From NCBI GenBank assembly GCA_027315105.1, contig DAHUYP010000066.1, positions 1 through 48,836 of the forward strand: 48,836 bases of DNA. Direction: 5' to 3'. Every line of letters starts with the position of its first letter. Position 1 is the first letter of the stretch. The position numbers and the translations under genes were made by a program. The notes beneath the pieces were generated by a model. It ran no database searches and had not been told where the DNA came from. It was given only the letters and a program-made list of their open reading frames with translations. Shown here in pieces: positions 16,748 through 26,803 of the stretch. Origin of the DNA: Gammaproteobacteria bacterium (GTDB lineage: Bacteria; Pseudomonadota; Gammaproteobacteria; Steroidobacterales; Steroidobacteraceae).

Positions 16748-17950
16748 ATGACGATCGGTGTAGCGGTCCTGGGGTCGACCGGCAGCGTTGGGCGCGGCAC
16801 CCTGGAAGTGCTGGCGCTGCACCGCGAGCGTTTTCACGTGCCCGTGCTGGCCGCGCGCGGCAGCGTCGACACGCTGGTGGAGCAATGCCGCCGCTTCGAG
16901 CCCGAGTGGGCTGCCATGGAATCGCCGGATGCCGCGAGCGAACTCGAGCGCCGCCTGCGGGCCGGCGGCATCCGTACGCGGGTCGTGGCCGGTGCCGCAG
17001 CCGTCGCGCAGCTGGCCGCCGACTCGCAGGTGGACTACGTGATGGCGGCGATCAGCGGCGCGGCCGGTCTGCGCTCCACGCTGGCCGCCGCCGCCGCCGG
17101 CAAGCGCCTGCTGCTGGCCAATAAAGAGTCCGCGGTCATGGCGGGCGAACTGCTGATGCGCACGGTGCACGCTTCCGGTGCCGAGCTGATCCCCATCGAC
17201 AGCGAGCACAACGCGATCTTCCAGTGCCTGCCGGCCAGTTTCCGCCCCGGCACCCGGCCGGCCGGCGTACGCCGCCTGCTGTTGACCGCCTCCGGCGGCC
17301 CATTCCTCACCTGGAGCGCGGAGGCGATCGCGGCCGCGACCCCGGCGCAGGCCTGTGCCCATCCGCGCTGGAACATGGGCCGGAAGATCTCGGTGGATTC
17401 GGCCACCCTGATGAACAAAGGGCTGGAATTGATCGAGGCCAGCGTGCTGTTCGGCATGAGCGCCGACGACATCGAAGTCGTGGTCCATCCGCAGAGCATC
17501 GTGCACTCCCTGGTCGAGTACCAGGACGGCTCGGTGCTGGCGGAGCTGGCGTCGCCCGACATGCGGGTTCCGATCGCGCACGCGCTGTCATGGCCGCATC
17601 GCATCCGGGCAGGTGTAGAATTTCTCGACCTGGTGCGCGCCGGACGCCTGGACTTCCTCGCGCCGGACCCGGCGCGCTTCCCCTGCCTGCGTCACGCGCG
17701 GGAGGCCGCGCGGCTCGGCGGGTTACCCTGCGCGAGCCTGAATGCCGCCGATGAGATCGCGGTTCAGGCGTTTCTCGACAAGCGATTGAACTTTGGCGAT
17801 ATTCCTGCGGTCATTGAAGCAGTCATGGGCAGGGTTCAAGGGGGAGCGATGACGGGACTCGAGGCGGTTCTGGCCGCTGACGGGGAGGCGCGGGCATTGG
17901 CGTCCGAGGTCGTCGCGCGCCGAGCATCGGGGCAGAGCATTCGCGCATGA
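16748..17950 (+). CDS. dxr: 1-deoxy-D-xylulose 5-phosphate reductoisomerase
   Basis: It converts DXP to 2-C-methyl-D-erythritol 4-phosphate, the committed step of the MEP isoprenoid pathway, using NADPH. ATG 16748 starts directly at the nucleotide-binding motif GVAVLGSTGSVGRGTLE, giving 400 residues, the family length. Substrate and metal blocks are LLANKESAVMAG, IPIDSEHNAIFQC and WNMGRKISVDSATLMNKGLE. ispD and ispF, the next acting genes of the pathway here, lie about 20 kb downstream on the same strand. The stop overlaps the rseP start by 4 bases. Confidence 0.96.
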   Translation: MTIGVAVLGSTGSVGRGTLEVLALHRERFHVPVLAARGSVDTLVEQCRRFEPEWAAMESPDAASELERRLRAGGIRTRVVAGAAAVAQLAADSQVDYVMAAISGAAGLRSTLAAAAAGKRLLLANKESAVMAGELLMRTVHASGAELIPIDSEHNAIFQCLPASFRPGTRPAGVRRLLLTASGGPFLTWSAEAIAAATPAQACAHPRWNMGRKISVDSATLMNKGLELIEASVLFGMSADDIEVVVHPQSIVHSLVEYQDGSVLAELASPDMRVPIAHALSWPHRIRAGVEFLDLVRAGRLDFLAPDPARFPCLRHAREAARLGGLPCASLNAADEIAVQAFLDKRLNFGDIPAVIEAVMGRVQGGAMTGLEAVLAADGEARALASEVVARRASGQSIRA

Positions 17951-19317
17951 GCCTGTCCTGGATCCACCTGCTGGCTTTCCTCGTCGCCGTCTGCCTGCTG
18001 GTGGCGGTGCATGAGTTCGGCCACTTCTGGGTTGCGCGCCGTCTCGGATTCAGGGTGCTTCGCTTCTCGGTCGGGTTCGGCAAGGCGCTGTGGACGCGCG
18101 TTGGCGCCGACCGGACGGAATATGTCGTGGGTGCGGTGCCGCTGGGCGGCTACGTCAAATTGCTCGACGAACGCGAGGGACCGGTGGCGCCCGAGGAGCT
18201 GGCGCGGTCCTTCACTCGCCGCCCGCACTGGCAACGCATCGCGGTGCTGCTCGCCGGGCCGGCCTTCAACCTGATCTTTGCAGTGCTGCTGCTGACCGGC
18301 ATCTTTCTGGTGTCCGGGATCACCCTGGTGCGGCCGGTGCTCGGCGACATCGACCCGAACAGCATTGCCGGGCGCGCCGGCCTCAAGGCGCAGGATGAGA
18401 TCATCGCCGTGGATTCCCGGCCGGTCGGTGCACAGCGCGACGTGGTGCTCGATCTGCTGGACGCGATCAGCGGACGGGCGGCGGTGACCCTGTCGGTCCG
18501 CGGCGCCGACGGCGCGACGCGCGCCGCGACGTTGAATCTTGGGGGCGCCGGCGAGCGGCGGCACCTGACCGAACCGACCGCGCTGCTCAGCGGGCTCGGG
18601 CTCCAATTCTACGAACCGCCGATTCCGGCCGTGCTCGGCACCGTGGACGCCAATGGTCCGGCCGGCAAGGCCGGGCTTGCGCCGAAGGACCAGATCCTGG
18701 CCGTTGACGGCGAGCCGGTCCATGGCTTCCTCGAATTTCAGGCGCTCGTCCAGGCCCATCCGAATGCAAGCATCCTGGTGCGCTATCGCCGCGGCGACAG
18801 CGAGGCGGAGGTGCGCGTGCCGACGGTGGCCGATGTCGTCAATGGCAAGACCGTGGGCCGCATCCGCGTGAGCCCGCTGCTGCCGCAGCTGCCCGCGAGC
18901 ATGCTGCGGCACGTCAGTCTGTCATTGCCATCGGCCTTCGTGCGCGCCAACGTCGAGGCCTGGGACATGACGGCGCTGCAGGCGCGGCTGTTCTGGCGCA
19001 TGCTGATCGGGCAGGTCTCGATCAAGAACCTGAGCGGCCCCCTGAGCATCGCCGAGCTCGCGGGCGACTCGGCGGCCGCGGGCCTGGCGGCGTTCCTGCA
19101 GTTCCTCGTGATCGTCAGTCTGGCTCTGGGATTCATGAACCTGCTGCCCATTCCGATCCTCGACGGCGGCCAGATCGTCTTTCAGGCCATAGAATGGCTC
19201 AAGGGCAGTCCGTTGTCCGAGCGCTTCCAGTCCGTCAGCCAGCAGCTGGGTTTGGCGCTGCTGGTGCTGCTGATGTGTGTCGCCCTGTTCAACGATATTA
19301 CGCGTCAGTTCGGTTGA
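17947..19317 (+). CDS. rseP: RseP, intramembrane site-2 zinc protease
   Basis: RseP cleaves RseA inside the inner membrane to release sigma-E under envelope stress, and also clears leftover signal peptides. The zinc motif HEFGH is at residues 22-26 in the first membrane helix. Two PDZ-like domains follow (around residues 125-200 and 215-290), and the second active-site motif NLLPIPILDGGQ is near residue 400. The 456 residues match E. coli (450). The ATG overlaps the dxr stop (ATGA). bamA follows within 7 bases, joining stress sensing to outer-membrane assembly. Confidence 0.96.
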   Translation: MSLSWIHLLAFLVAVCLLVAVHEFGHFWVARRLGFRVLRFSVGFGKALWTRVGADRTEYVVGAVPLGGYVKLLDEREGPVAPEELARSFTRRPHWQRIAVLLAGPAFNLIFAVLLLTGIFLVSGITLVRPVLGDIDPNSIAGRAGLKAQDEIIAVDSRPVGAQRDVVLDLLDAISGRAAVTLSVRGADGATRAATLNLGGAGERRHLTEPTALLSGLGLQFYEPPIPAVLGTVDANGPAGKAGLAPKDQILAVDGEPVHGFLEFQALVQAHPNASILVRYRRGDSEAEVRVPTVADVVNGKTVGRIRVSPLLPQLPASMLRHVSLSLPSAFVRANVEAWDMTALQARLFWRMLIGQVSIKNLSGPLSIAELAGDSAAAGLAAFLQFLVIVSLALGFMNLLPIPILDGGQIVFQAIEWLKGSPLSERFQSVSQQLGLALLVLLMCVALFNDITRQFG

Positions 19318-19324
19318 AGCGTCC

Positions 19325-21883
19325 TTGATCATTCGTATCCGGCGCGCGAAGCAGCGTGCACCATTGGCAGCATGCGCCCTGATGGCATTGCCGCTGCTCG
19401 TGTTCGCGCAGGAAAGCGGCGCCCCGGCTGCGGCCGGGGCCGGCGCTCCCGCCGCGGCCGAGGCCGGCGCTGCGGCCGCCACCGAGGCCAGCGCCCCGGC
19501 CGGTACCGCTGAGCTCGGCAGTGCCGATTTCACCGTCAGCGATATCCGCGTCGAGGGCCTGCAGCGCATTTCCGAAGGCACGGTATTCAACTATCTGCCG
19601 GTCAACATCGGCGATCACCTCACCCCCCAGCGCGTGCGCGAAGCCCTGCGGGCGATGTATGCAACCGGCTTCTTTCGCGACGTCGAGTTGCGGCGCGACG
19701 GCACTACGCTGGTGGTGGCGGTCGCGGAGCGGCCCTCGCTCGAGAGCATCGATATCAAGGGCAACAAGGACATCAAGACCGAAGACCTGCAGAAATCGCT
19801 GCGCAACGTCGGTCTCGCGGCCGGCAAGACCTTCGATCGCTCGACGCTCGACGAGGTCACTCAGTACCTGACGGATCAGTATTACAGCCGCGGCAAGTAC
19901 GCGGTGAAGATCGATACCAAGGTCGAGGACCTGCCCGACAATCGGGTGCGCGTGAACATCAACATCACCGAGGGCAGCCGCGCCAAGATCCGCCAGATCA
20001 ACATCGTCGGCAACACCAGGTTCCGCGACGCGGACATACTCCAGACACTGCAGTTGCAGACGCCGAACTGGAACTCCTGGTACAAGCAGAGCGATCGCTA
20101 CTCGCGCGAGTCGCTGCAGGGCGACCTGGAGAAGATCCAGGCCTGGTATCAGGATCGCGGCTACGCCAATTTCCACGTCGATTCGGTGCAGGTCGCGATT
20201 GCGCCCGACAAGAGCGATATCTTCATCACCGTCAACGTCACCGAGGGGCCCGTGTACAAGCTCGGCGACGTGAAGGTCGCCGGCAACACGATCGTGCCCG
20301 AGGCCGAGCTGCATAAGTTGCTGCAGGTGCAGAGCGGCCAGATCTATTCGCAGAAGGCGATCAGCGCGACGCAGGAGCAGATCAAGAACCGCCTCGGCAC
20401 CGAGGGTTACTACTTTGCCAAGGTGGAACCGGTGCCGACCACGGACGAGGCCAAGAAGCTGGTGGCGCTGACGCTGTTCGTCGATCCGGGCAGCCGCGTG
20501 TACGTGCGCCACGTCAACTTCACCGGCACGACGCGCACCAACGATGAGACGCTGCGACGCGAGATGCGGCAGCTCGAGGGCTCCTGGCTGTCCAATGTCG
20601 CGCTCGAGCGCTCCAAGCAGCGCCTGCAGCGTCTGCCGTTCGTGGAGACCGTCGACATGACCACCGACCCGGTGCCCGGATCGCCGGATCTGGTGGACGT
20701 GAATTTCGCCGTCAAGGAACGGCCGAGTGCGACCATCGGCGGCGGCATCGGATATTCGGCGTACCAGAAACTGGTGCTGAACGGCAATTTCAGCGACAGC
20801 GATTTCTTCGGCGGCGGCGATATGGTGTCGCTCAATATCGACGCCGGCCTGTACAACAAGGTCTACAGCCTCAGCCAGACCGACCCGTACCGCAGTGTCG
20901 ATGGCCTGACACGCACCATATCGCTGAGCTACAGCGACTCCACGCAGTTCGCTGCGGAGACCTCGTCATTCGATTCGAAGAATCTGTCGCTTGGCGTGAG
21001 CTACGGCTATCCGCTGTCCGAATTCCAGGCCGTCAACGCCGGCGTGTCGCTGCAGCACGTCGATCTGCTGACCTATGCCGCAGGCAGCGCCTTGCAGGCC
21101 GTGGAGTGGGTGCAGAGGAACGGGCATCCTTACCAGAGCGAAGCGGTGTCCACCTACATCCAGCCCGACGGCACGACGGTCAGTACCGCCACGGCGCTGC
21201 TGGGCTCGCGCTACGACACCGTCGAGCTTTCCGCGAGCTGGCAGTACGATTCGCGCAACCGCGGCCTGTTCGCCGATCGCGGCGTGCACCACGTGCTGTC
21301 GCTCGTCGTCGTGCCGCCCGTGGGCGGCGTGCGCTACTGGGTTGGCAGCTACCAGTTCTCCGGCTATCTGCCGATCTGGAAGCAATGGTTCCTCACCGAG
21401 AATGTGCAGCTGGACTATGCGCAAGGCATCGGCGGCACCCAGGGGCTGCCGCCCTACAAGCGCTTCTACGCCGGCGGACCCGATACGGTGCGCGGCTATC
21501 TCGAGGAAACCCTCGGGCCGGTGGATACCAACGGCAATCCCTACGGAGGCAACATATTGACGGTGGCGCGTACCGAGCTGGTCTTCCCGATGCCGGAGAA
21601 ATGGCAGACCAGTGCGCGCGTGGGGGCGTTCTTCGATATCGGCAATGTGTTCTCCAACGACGGCACGAAATTCTACGGCGAGGACCTGGCGACCCCGATC
21701 GACTACAAATTTAGCTTTCAGGCACTCAAACAGTCGGCTGGTCTTGCGGTAGAATGGCTGGCGCCGGCGCTAGGCATGTTCCGCTTCAGCTACGGCGTGC
21801 CGCTGAATTTGTACAACGGCAGCTACATTCGTTTTCCGGACCGCGCCGAGAACTTCCAGTTCTCGATCGGGCAATCGTTCTAG
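19325..21883 (+). CDS. bamA: BamA, outer-membrane protein assembly factor
   Basis: BamA is the central pore of the BAM complex that folds beta-barrels into the outer membrane. A TTG at 19325 gives a good signal peptide (MIIRIRRAKQR, then a hydrophobic core ending LLVFA before QES). ATG 19382 would lack the basic n-region, and the longer frame from 19277 lies inside rseP. About 35 residues of Ala/Gly/Pro/Glu-rich linker follow. Five POTRA domains come next, from FTVSDIRVEGLQRI, and then a 16-strand barrel with the lid motif PDTVRGYLEETLG and a terminal Phe in FSIGQSF. The 852 residues are a little longer than usual because of the linker. Confidence 0.94.
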   Translation: MIIRIRRAKQRAPLAACALMALPLLVFAQESGAPAAAGAGAPAAAEAGAAAATEASAPAGTAELGSADFTVSDIRVEGLQRISEGTVFNYLPVNIGDHLTPQRVREALRAMYATGFFRDVELRRDGTTLVVAVAERPSLESIDIKGNKDIKTEDLQKSLRNVGLAAGKTFDRSTLDEVTQYLTDQYYSRGKYAVKIDTKVEDLPDNRVRVNINITEGSRAKIRQINIVGNTRFRDADILQTLQLQTPNWNSWYKQSDRYSRESLQGDLEKIQAWYQDRGYANFHVDSVQVAIAPDKSDIFITVNVTEGPVYKLGDVKVAGNTIVPEAELHKLLQVQSGQIYSQKAISATQEQIKNRLGTEGYYFAKVEPVPTTDEAKKLVALTLFVDPGSRVYVRHVNFTGTTRTNDETLRREMRQLEGSWLSNVALERSKQRLQRLPFVETVDMTTDPVPGSPDLVDVNFAVKERPSATIGGGIGYSAYQKLVLNGNFSDSDFFGGGDMVSLNIDAGLYNKVYSLSQTDPYRSVDGLTRTISLSYSDSTQFAAETSSFDSKNLSLGVSYGYPLSEFQAVNAGVSLQHVDLLTYAAGSALQAVEWVQRNGHPYQSEAVSTYIQPDGTTVSTATALLGSRYDTVELSASWQYDSRNRGLFADRGVHHVLSLVVVPPVGGVRYWVGSYQFSGYLPIWKQWFLTENVQLDYAQGIGGTQGLPPYKRFYAGGPDTVRGYLEETLGPVDTNGNPYGGNILTVARTELVFPMPEKWQTSARVGAFFDIGNVFSNDGTKFYGEDLATPIDYKFSFQALKQSAGLAVEWLAPALGMFRFSYGVPLNLYNGSYIRFPDRAENFQFSIGQSF

Positions 21884-21912
21884 CAACGCTTTAGCTATAG
21901 GCAGGAGCAGGC

Positions 21913-22515
21913 ATGAGTTCTCGTTCGCGCGTAGCGGTGTTGGCTGGGGTTCTGGTGTTGGCGGCGGCCGCGGCGCCAGCGTGGGCCGACCTGAAGATCG
22001 GCGTCGTCAATTACACGCGGCTCATGCAGGAATCGCCGCAGGCCAAGGCGGCGCAGGAGGTGCTGCGCAACGAGTTCGGCGGTAAGCAGAAGGATCTGCA
22101 GACTCAGCAGCAGGCGCTCAAGGCGAAGGAGGATCTGCTGCAGCGTGATGCGGCCACCATGACGGCCGATCAGCGCACCCGGGTCGAAAAGGAACTGCGC
22201 GAAGGCAACCGGGACCTGTCGCTCAAGGTCAACGAGTACCAGGACGATTTCAACGCGCGCCAGAACGAAGAACTCTCCAAGCTGCAGAAGGCCCTGGTCG
22301 AAGAGGTGCAGGCCTATGCGCAGGCGCAGAAGTTCGACCTGGTGATCGCCGAAGGCGTGATCTTCGCCAGCCCGACGCTCGACATCACGCCGCAGGTGCT
22401 GGCGGCGTTGCAGGCGCGCGGGGTGCGGGCGCCGGCAGCGGGCAGCAGCCCCCCCGCTTCGGGCGGTACGCCATTCGCGAGTCCGAAGGGCAGCACGATT
22501 CCGAGTGGCAAGTGA
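21913..22515 (+). CDS. skp: Skp/OmpH periplasmic chaperone
   Basis: Skp holds unfolded outer-membrane proteins in the periplasm and delivers them to BAM. A clear signal peptide (positive start, VLAGVLVLAAAAAPAWA) is followed by LKIGVVNYTRLMQESPQAK, the strand that starts the trimer body. A long charged coiled-coil region rich in Lys, Glu and Gln forms the tentacles. The tail after about residue 175 is Pro/Ser/Gly-rich and unstructured. At 200 residues it is longer than E. coli Skp (161), largely because of this tail. It follows bamA by 29 bases. Confidence 0.92.
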   Translation: MSSRSRVAVLAGVLVLAAAAAPAWADLKIGVVNYTRLMQESPQAKAAQEVLRNEFGGKQKDLQTQQQALKAKEDLLQRDAATMTADQRTRVEKELREGNRDLSLKVNEYQDDFNARQNEELSKLQKALVEEVQAYAQAQKFDLVIAEGVIFASPTLDITPQVLAALQARGVRAPAAGSSPPASGGTPFASPKGSTIPSGK

Positions 22516-22588
22516 GCGCCGCATGCGCCGCGCTGCCGCACGCGGCGGCGCCGCTGGCCTCATGACCGGCTGATTGCAGGGCGGCACC

Positions 22589-23629
22589 ATGGGCATCGCG
22601 CTCGGCGAGCTGGCGGTACGTTTTGGTTGCGAGCTGCGCGGTGACCCGGCGCACATGGTCGACCACGTGGCCGCGCTGTCGTCGGCCGGCCCCGGGGCGC
22701 TGAGCTTCCTCGCCAATCCGAAGCTGGCGCCGCTGCTGATGCAGTCGCGGGCGACCGCGGTGATACTCGAGCCGCGCAGCGCCGGGGCCTGCCCGGTCGC
22801 AGCCCTGATCACGACCAATCCGCATGCGCTGTTCGCGCGCATCGCGCAGTTCATGTTTCCGCCGCCGCCGTTGCATCCGGGCGTACACCCGAGCGCGCTG
22901 ATCGATGCGCGCGCACAGGTCGACCCGAGCGCGCAAATCGACGCCTTGGCAGTCATCGCGGCCGGCGCCGTCATCGGCCCGCGTTGCCTGGTCGGGCCGG
23001 CCTGTCTGATCGGCGAACGGGTTCGCGTCGGCGCCGACAGCCGGCTCGTTGCCCGCGTGACGATCGAGCACGGCGTGCAGCTCGGTGAGCGTGCGCTGAT
23101 CCATCCGGGGGCCGTCCTCGGCGCCGACGGCTTCGGGCTGGCTCGCGAGGACGGGCGTTGGCTCAAGGTGCCGCAGCTCGGCGGGCTGCGCGTCGGCGAC
23201 GACGTCGAGATCGGAGCCAATACCACGATCGACCGCGGCGCCATCGAGGACACGGTGATCGGCGAGGGCGTCAAGCTCGACAACCAGATCCAGATCGGGC
23301 ACAACGTGCAGATCGGTGCGCACACCGCGATTGCGGCATGCACCGGTGTCTCGGGCAGTACGCGCATCGGCGCGCGCTGCATGATCGGCGGCGCCGTCGG
23401 CTTCGCCGGACACATCGAGATCTGCGATGATACGGTCATCACCGGCATGGCCATGGTGACGCACTCGATCAAGCAGCCGGGTATCTATTCCAGCGGCATT
23501 CCGATCGAACCCATACGGCGCTGGAAGCGGGTGGTGGCACGGCTGAAACTGCTCGCCGAACGCGGCGAGCGCCGCGCTGCTGCCGTGCCGCCGGACGATG
23601 AGACGCAACAGGGACAGGACGATGAATGA
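22589..23629 (+). CDS. lpxD: LpxD, UDP-3-O-(3-hydroxyacyl)glucosamine N-acyltransferase
   Basis: LpxD adds the N-linked hydroxyacyl chain in the third step of lipid A synthesis. ATG 22589 is chosen because AGGGCGG precedes it and it begins at the conserved MGIALGELAVRFG; an upstream TTG at 22574 is less likely. The uridine-binding N-terminal domain leads into a left-handed beta helix from about residue 100. The active-site histidine is in IQIGHNVQIGAHTAIA, and a C-terminal helix ends the 346 residues. The end overlaps fabZ by 8 bases. Confidence 0.95.
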   Translation: MGIALGELAVRFGCELRGDPAHMVDHVAALSSAGPGALSFLANPKLAPLLMQSRATAVILEPRSAGACPVAALITTNPHALFARIAQFMFPPPPLHPGVHPSALIDARAQVDPSAQIDALAVIAAGAVIGPRCLVGPACLIGERVRVGADSRLVARVTIEHGVQLGERALIHPGAVLGADGFGLAREDGRWLKVPQLGGLRVGDDVEIGANTTIDRGAIEDTVIGEGVKLDNQIQIGHNVQIGAHTAIAACTGVSGSTRIGARCMIGGAVGFAGHIEICDDTVITGMAMVTHSIKQPGIYSSGIPIEPIRRWKRVVARLKLLAERGERRAAAVPPDDETQQGQDDE

Positions 23630-24110
23630 AGCGCGCAAACTCGATATCAACGGCGTCATGCTGCGTCTGCCGCACCGCTATCCATTCCTGCTGGTGGATC
23701 GCGTGCTGGACTACGCGCCTGGACAGAGCATTCGCGCGCTCAAGAACGTAACCTACAACGAGCCGTTCTTCACCGGACATTTTCCGGAGCGGCCGTTGAT
23801 GCCGGGCGTCATCATCATCGAGGCGTTGGCGCAGGCGGCAGGGCTGTTGGCCTTTCTGAGCGCCAACGCCGTTCCGAACGAGCACACGCGCTTCTACTTC
23901 GTCGGTATCGACAAGGCGCGCTTTCGCAAGCCGGTCGAGCCGGGCGATCAGCTGATTCTGGTCGCCAACATCGAACGCAATATCAAGGGCATCTGGCGGC
24001 TGGCGACGATGGCGCAGGTCGAGGGCGAGGACGTCGCGAGCGCGCAGATCATGATTGCGCCGGATCTCAAGTCCGGCTCGGCGATCCCGGCGCTGGGTGA
24101 TCTGCCGTGA
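23622..24110 (+). CDS. fabZ: FabZ, 3-hydroxyacyl-ACP dehydratase
   Basis: FabZ dehydrates 3-hydroxyacyl-ACP in fatty-acid elongation and competes with LpxA for the same substrate pool. The hot-dog fold motifs are LPHRYPFLLVDRV, FFTGHFPERPLMPGV (catalytic His) and IIEALAQAAG (catalytic Glu). I use ATG 23622, inside the end of lpxD, giving 162 residues; a start at 23598 is possible. The stop overlaps the lpxA GTG by 4 bases. Confidence 0.96.
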   Translation: MNEARKLDINGVMLRLPHRYPFLLVDRVLDYAPGQSIRALKNVTYNEPFFTGHFPERPLMPGVIIIEALAQAAGLLAFLSANAVPNEHTRFYFVGIDKARFRKPVEPGDQLILVANIERNIKGIWRLATMAQVEGEDVASAQIMIAPDLKSGSAIPALGDLP

Positions 24111-24877
24111 TCGATGCGCGCGCGATCGTTGCGGCCGGCGCCCAGCTGGCCGCCGACGTCGAGGTGGGCCCGTTCAGCGTCATCGGGCCCGAGGTCGCGA
24201 TCGGCGCGCGTACCCGGGTGGGGCCGCACACGGTGATCACGGGGCGCACCAGCATCGGCGAGGACAACAGGATCTTCCAGTTTGCGTCGATCGGCGAGGC
24301 GCCGCAGGACAAGAAATACACCGGCGAGCCGACCGCGTTGGTAATCGGCGATCGGAACGTGATCCGCGAATTCTGCACCATCAGCCGCGGCACCGTGCAG
24401 GATCAGGGCGTCACCCGCATCGGTGACGACAATCTGCTGATGGCCTATACGCACGTGGCGCATGACTGCGTGTTGGGAAACAACGTCATCATGGTGAATC
24501 TGGCGATGGTCGCCGGCCACGTGCACATCGGCGACTGGGCCATCCTCAGCGGCTTTTCCGCCGTGCATCAGCATTGCAAGATCGGTGCGCACGCCTTCAT
24601 CGCCAACAATACCGCCGTCACTCGCGACGTGCCGCCGTACGTGATGGCGATCGGCAACCCGGCCGTGCCGCACTCGATCAACAGCGAGGGTCTCAAGCGG
24701 CGCGGGTTCTCGGCCGATCAGATTCGCAACCTGCGCAATGCCTATCGCGTTCTCTATCGCAGCGACCTGCCGCTCGCGGAGGCGGTCGAGCAGCTCGGCG
24801 CGTCGCGCGATTCCCAGCCGGAGCTGCGGCCGTTGCTGGACTTCATCGCGCAGTCGGAACGCAGCCTGATCCGCTGA
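24107..24877 (+). CDS. lpxA: LpxA, UDP-N-acetylglucosamine O-acyltransferase
   Basis: LpxA performs the first step of lipid A synthesis. The start is a GTG overlapping the fabZ stop (GTGA). The 256 residues form a beta helix of hexapeptide repeats with the catalytic His in AYTHVAHDCVLGNN, plus a C-terminal helical domain starting at EGLKRRGFS. NPAVPHSINSEGLKRRGF resembles the family substrate-binding loop. Which acyl length it prefers cannot be read safely from the sequence. Confidence 0.96.
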   Translation: MIDARAIVAAGAQLAADVEVGPFSVIGPEVAIGARTRVGPHTVITGRTSIGEDNRIFQFASIGEAPQDKKYTGEPTALVIGDRNVIREFCTISRGTVQDQGVTRIGDDNLLMAYTHVAHDCVLGNNVIMVNLAMVAGHVHIGDWAILSGFSAVHQHCKIGAHAFIANNTAVTRDVPPYVMAIGNPAVPHSINSEGLKRRGFSADQIRNLRNAYRVLYRSDLPLAEAVEQLGASRDSQPELRPLLDFIAQSERSLIR

Positions 24878-24938
24878 CGATGTGCCTGCTACGCCAGCCG
24901 TGAGCTCGAGCGCATCAGTCCGGCAACGGCGCTAGCAG

Positions 24939-26141
24939 ATGGGAGCCCTGCGGGTCGCGATCGTTGCCGGTGAGACGTCCGGCGACGCGCTGGGCGGGGC
25001 GTTGATGGCGGCGTTGCGCGAACGCTGGCCGCAGATCGAATTCCGCGGCGTTGCCGGCCCGGCAATGCGCGCCGCCGGCTGCGAGGCGCTGGCGGACGCG
25101 CACGAACTGGCCGTCATGGGCCTGATCGAGCCGCTGAAGCATCTGCCGCGGCTGCTGCGGCTGCGCGCCATGCTGATCCGGCGCATCGCCGACTGGATGC
25201 CGGAGGTCTTCATCGGCATCGATGCGCCGGCCTTCAATCTCGGCCTGGCCGGGCGCTTCAAATCGCTGGGGATTGCCACCGTGCAGTACGTCAGCCCGCA
25301 GGTCTGGGCCTGGCGGCAGGGCCGCGTACGCACGATTGCGCGGCGCTGTGATCTGGTGCTGTGCCTGCTGCCGTTCGAGCCCGCGTTCTACGCCGATCAT
25401 GCGGTGCGAGCCGAGTTCGTCGGCCACCCGTTGGCCGATCAGATACCGCTGCAGCCCGAGCGCGCGCGGGCGCGCGCAGCGCTCGGGCTTGCGGCCGGGC
25501 AGAGCGTGGTGGCGTTGTTGCCGGGCAGTCGAGTCGGGGAAGTGCAGCGCCTGGCGGGCCCGTTCATCGGCGCGGCCATCGATCTGTCGGCGCGCCATCC
25601 CGGGTTGCAGTTGCTGGCGCCGATGGCAGGGGCGCCGGTGCGCGCGCAGTTCGAGCTCGCGCTTGCCGCAGCGCCCGGCGCGCAGCGACTGAACCTGCGG
25701 TTGCTCGATGGTCAGGCGCGCAGCGCGCTGACGGCGGCCGATGCGGCGCTGATCGCCTCGGGTACCGCGACCCTGGAAGCCCTGCTGTGCCGCTGTCCCA
25801 TGGTGGTGGCCTATCGCGTCGGGGCGCTCACGGCGCTGCTGTTGCGCACCCTGAAGCTGGTGCGGCTGCCATACTTCTCGCTGCCCAATCTGCTCGCCGG
25901 AGAGGAACTGGCGCCGGAGTTCCTCCAGCGGGCGGCCAGCCATCGGAATCTCAGTGCGGCGATCGAGCGCGCGCTCGCAGACTCGCCGCGCCGCGAGTAC
26001 CTGCAGCAGCGATTTCAGGCGGTACACGAGTCGCTGCGCGCGGGCGGCGCCGCGCGTGCGGCCCAGGCCGTGCTGCAATTGCAGCGCGACCGGGGCTCGG
26101 CGGCCTTGGCCGCCAAGGCACCGGTTCGGGAGGGCTTGTGA
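24939..26141 (+). CDS. lpxB: LpxB, lipid A disaccharide synthase
   Basis: This GT19 membrane-associated enzyme joins UDP-2,3-diacylglucosamine to lipid [19 protein letters not shown] at the N-terminus and [16 protein letters not shown] are diagnostic, as are [25 protein letters not shown] and [20 protein letters not shown]. The 400 residues match the family. A 61-base gap separates it from lpxA, and the stop overlaps the rnhB start by 4 bases. lpxC, lpxH and lpxK are not in the window. Confidence 0.96.
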   Translation: MGALRVAIVAGETSGDALGGALMAALRERWPQIEFRGVAGPAMRAAGCEALADAHELAVMGLIEPLKHLPRLLRLRAMLIRRIADWMPEVFIGIDAPAFNLGLAGRFKSLGIATVQYVSPQVWAWRQGRVRTIARRCDLVLCLLPFEPAFYADHAVRAEFVGHPLADQIPLQPERARARAALGLAAGQSVVALLPGSRVGEVQRLAGPFIGAAIDLSARHPGLQLLAPMAGAPVRAQFELALAAAPGAQRLNLRLLDGQARSALTAADAALIASGTATLEALLCRCPMVVAYRVGALTALLLRTLKLVRLPYFSLPNLLAGEELAPEFLQRAASHRNLSAAIERALADSPRREYLQQRFQAVHESLRAGGAARAAQAVLQLQRDRGSAALAAKAPVREGL

Positions 26142-26803
26142 CCGTGGACGACTTGACCGCCGGGGTGGACGAAGCCGGACGCGGGCCGCTGGCCGGGCCG
26201 GTGGTCGCGGCAGCGGTGATTCTCGATCCGCGGCGGCCGATCCACGGACTGCGTGACTCCAAGCAGCTGCGCCCCGAGCAGCGCGAGGCGCTCGCCGAGC
26301 GCATCCGCGAACGGGCGATCGCGGTGGCGGTCGCCGAGTCGGATGTCGCCGAGATCGACCTGTTCAACATCCTGCAGGCAACGCTGCTGGCCATGCGGCG
26401 TGCGCTGCTGGCGTTGCGGCTTGCTCCGGCGAGGATCATGGTCGATGGCAACTGTGCGCCGCAGTTGGATGAATCCCTTGCAGATTGTGAGGTGCAAACC
26501 ATCATCGGCGGGGATGCCCGCGTGCCCTGCATCAGCGCCGCCTCGATCATCGCGAAGACCCATCGCGATGCGCTGATGGTGCGACTGGATGGGAGTTACC
26601 CCGGATATGGACTGGCGCAGCATTTCGGTTACGGTACCCCGGCGCACCTCGATGCGCTCTCACGCCTGGGTCCGTCGGCGATTCATCGGCGCAGCTTCAA
26701 TCCGGTGCGCAGCTGGCTGTCGGGGGTGCTGCCCGTGGGGGTATTGCCTACCGAGGGGCGGCTCTGCGAACCTGCGCCGTCGCCCGATACCGACCCGACA
26801 TGA
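26138..26803 (+). CDS. rnhB: Ribonuclease HII
   Basis: RNase HII removes ribonucleotides embedded in DNA and RNA of RNA:DNA hybrids. The catalytic acid pair is in [19 protein letters not shown], further acids are in IMVDGN and the aspartate after IIAKTHR, and [12 protein letters not shown] is a family block. GTG 26138 overlaps the lpxB stop; a second GTG at 26144 is equally compatible. The 221 residues include a C-terminal tail about 15 residues beyond the usual end. The stop overlaps the dnaE ATG. Confidence 0.95.
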   Translation: MTVDDLTAGVDEAGRGPLAGPVVAAAVILDPRRPIHGLRDSKQLRPEQREALAERIRERAIAVAVAESDVAEIDLFNILQATLLAMRRALLALRLAPARIMVDGNCAPQLDESLADCEVQTIIGGDARVPCISAASIIAKTHRDALMVRLDGSYPGYGLAQHFGYGTPAHLDALSRLGPSAIHRRSFNPVRSWLSGVLPVGVLPTEGRLCEPAPSPDTDPT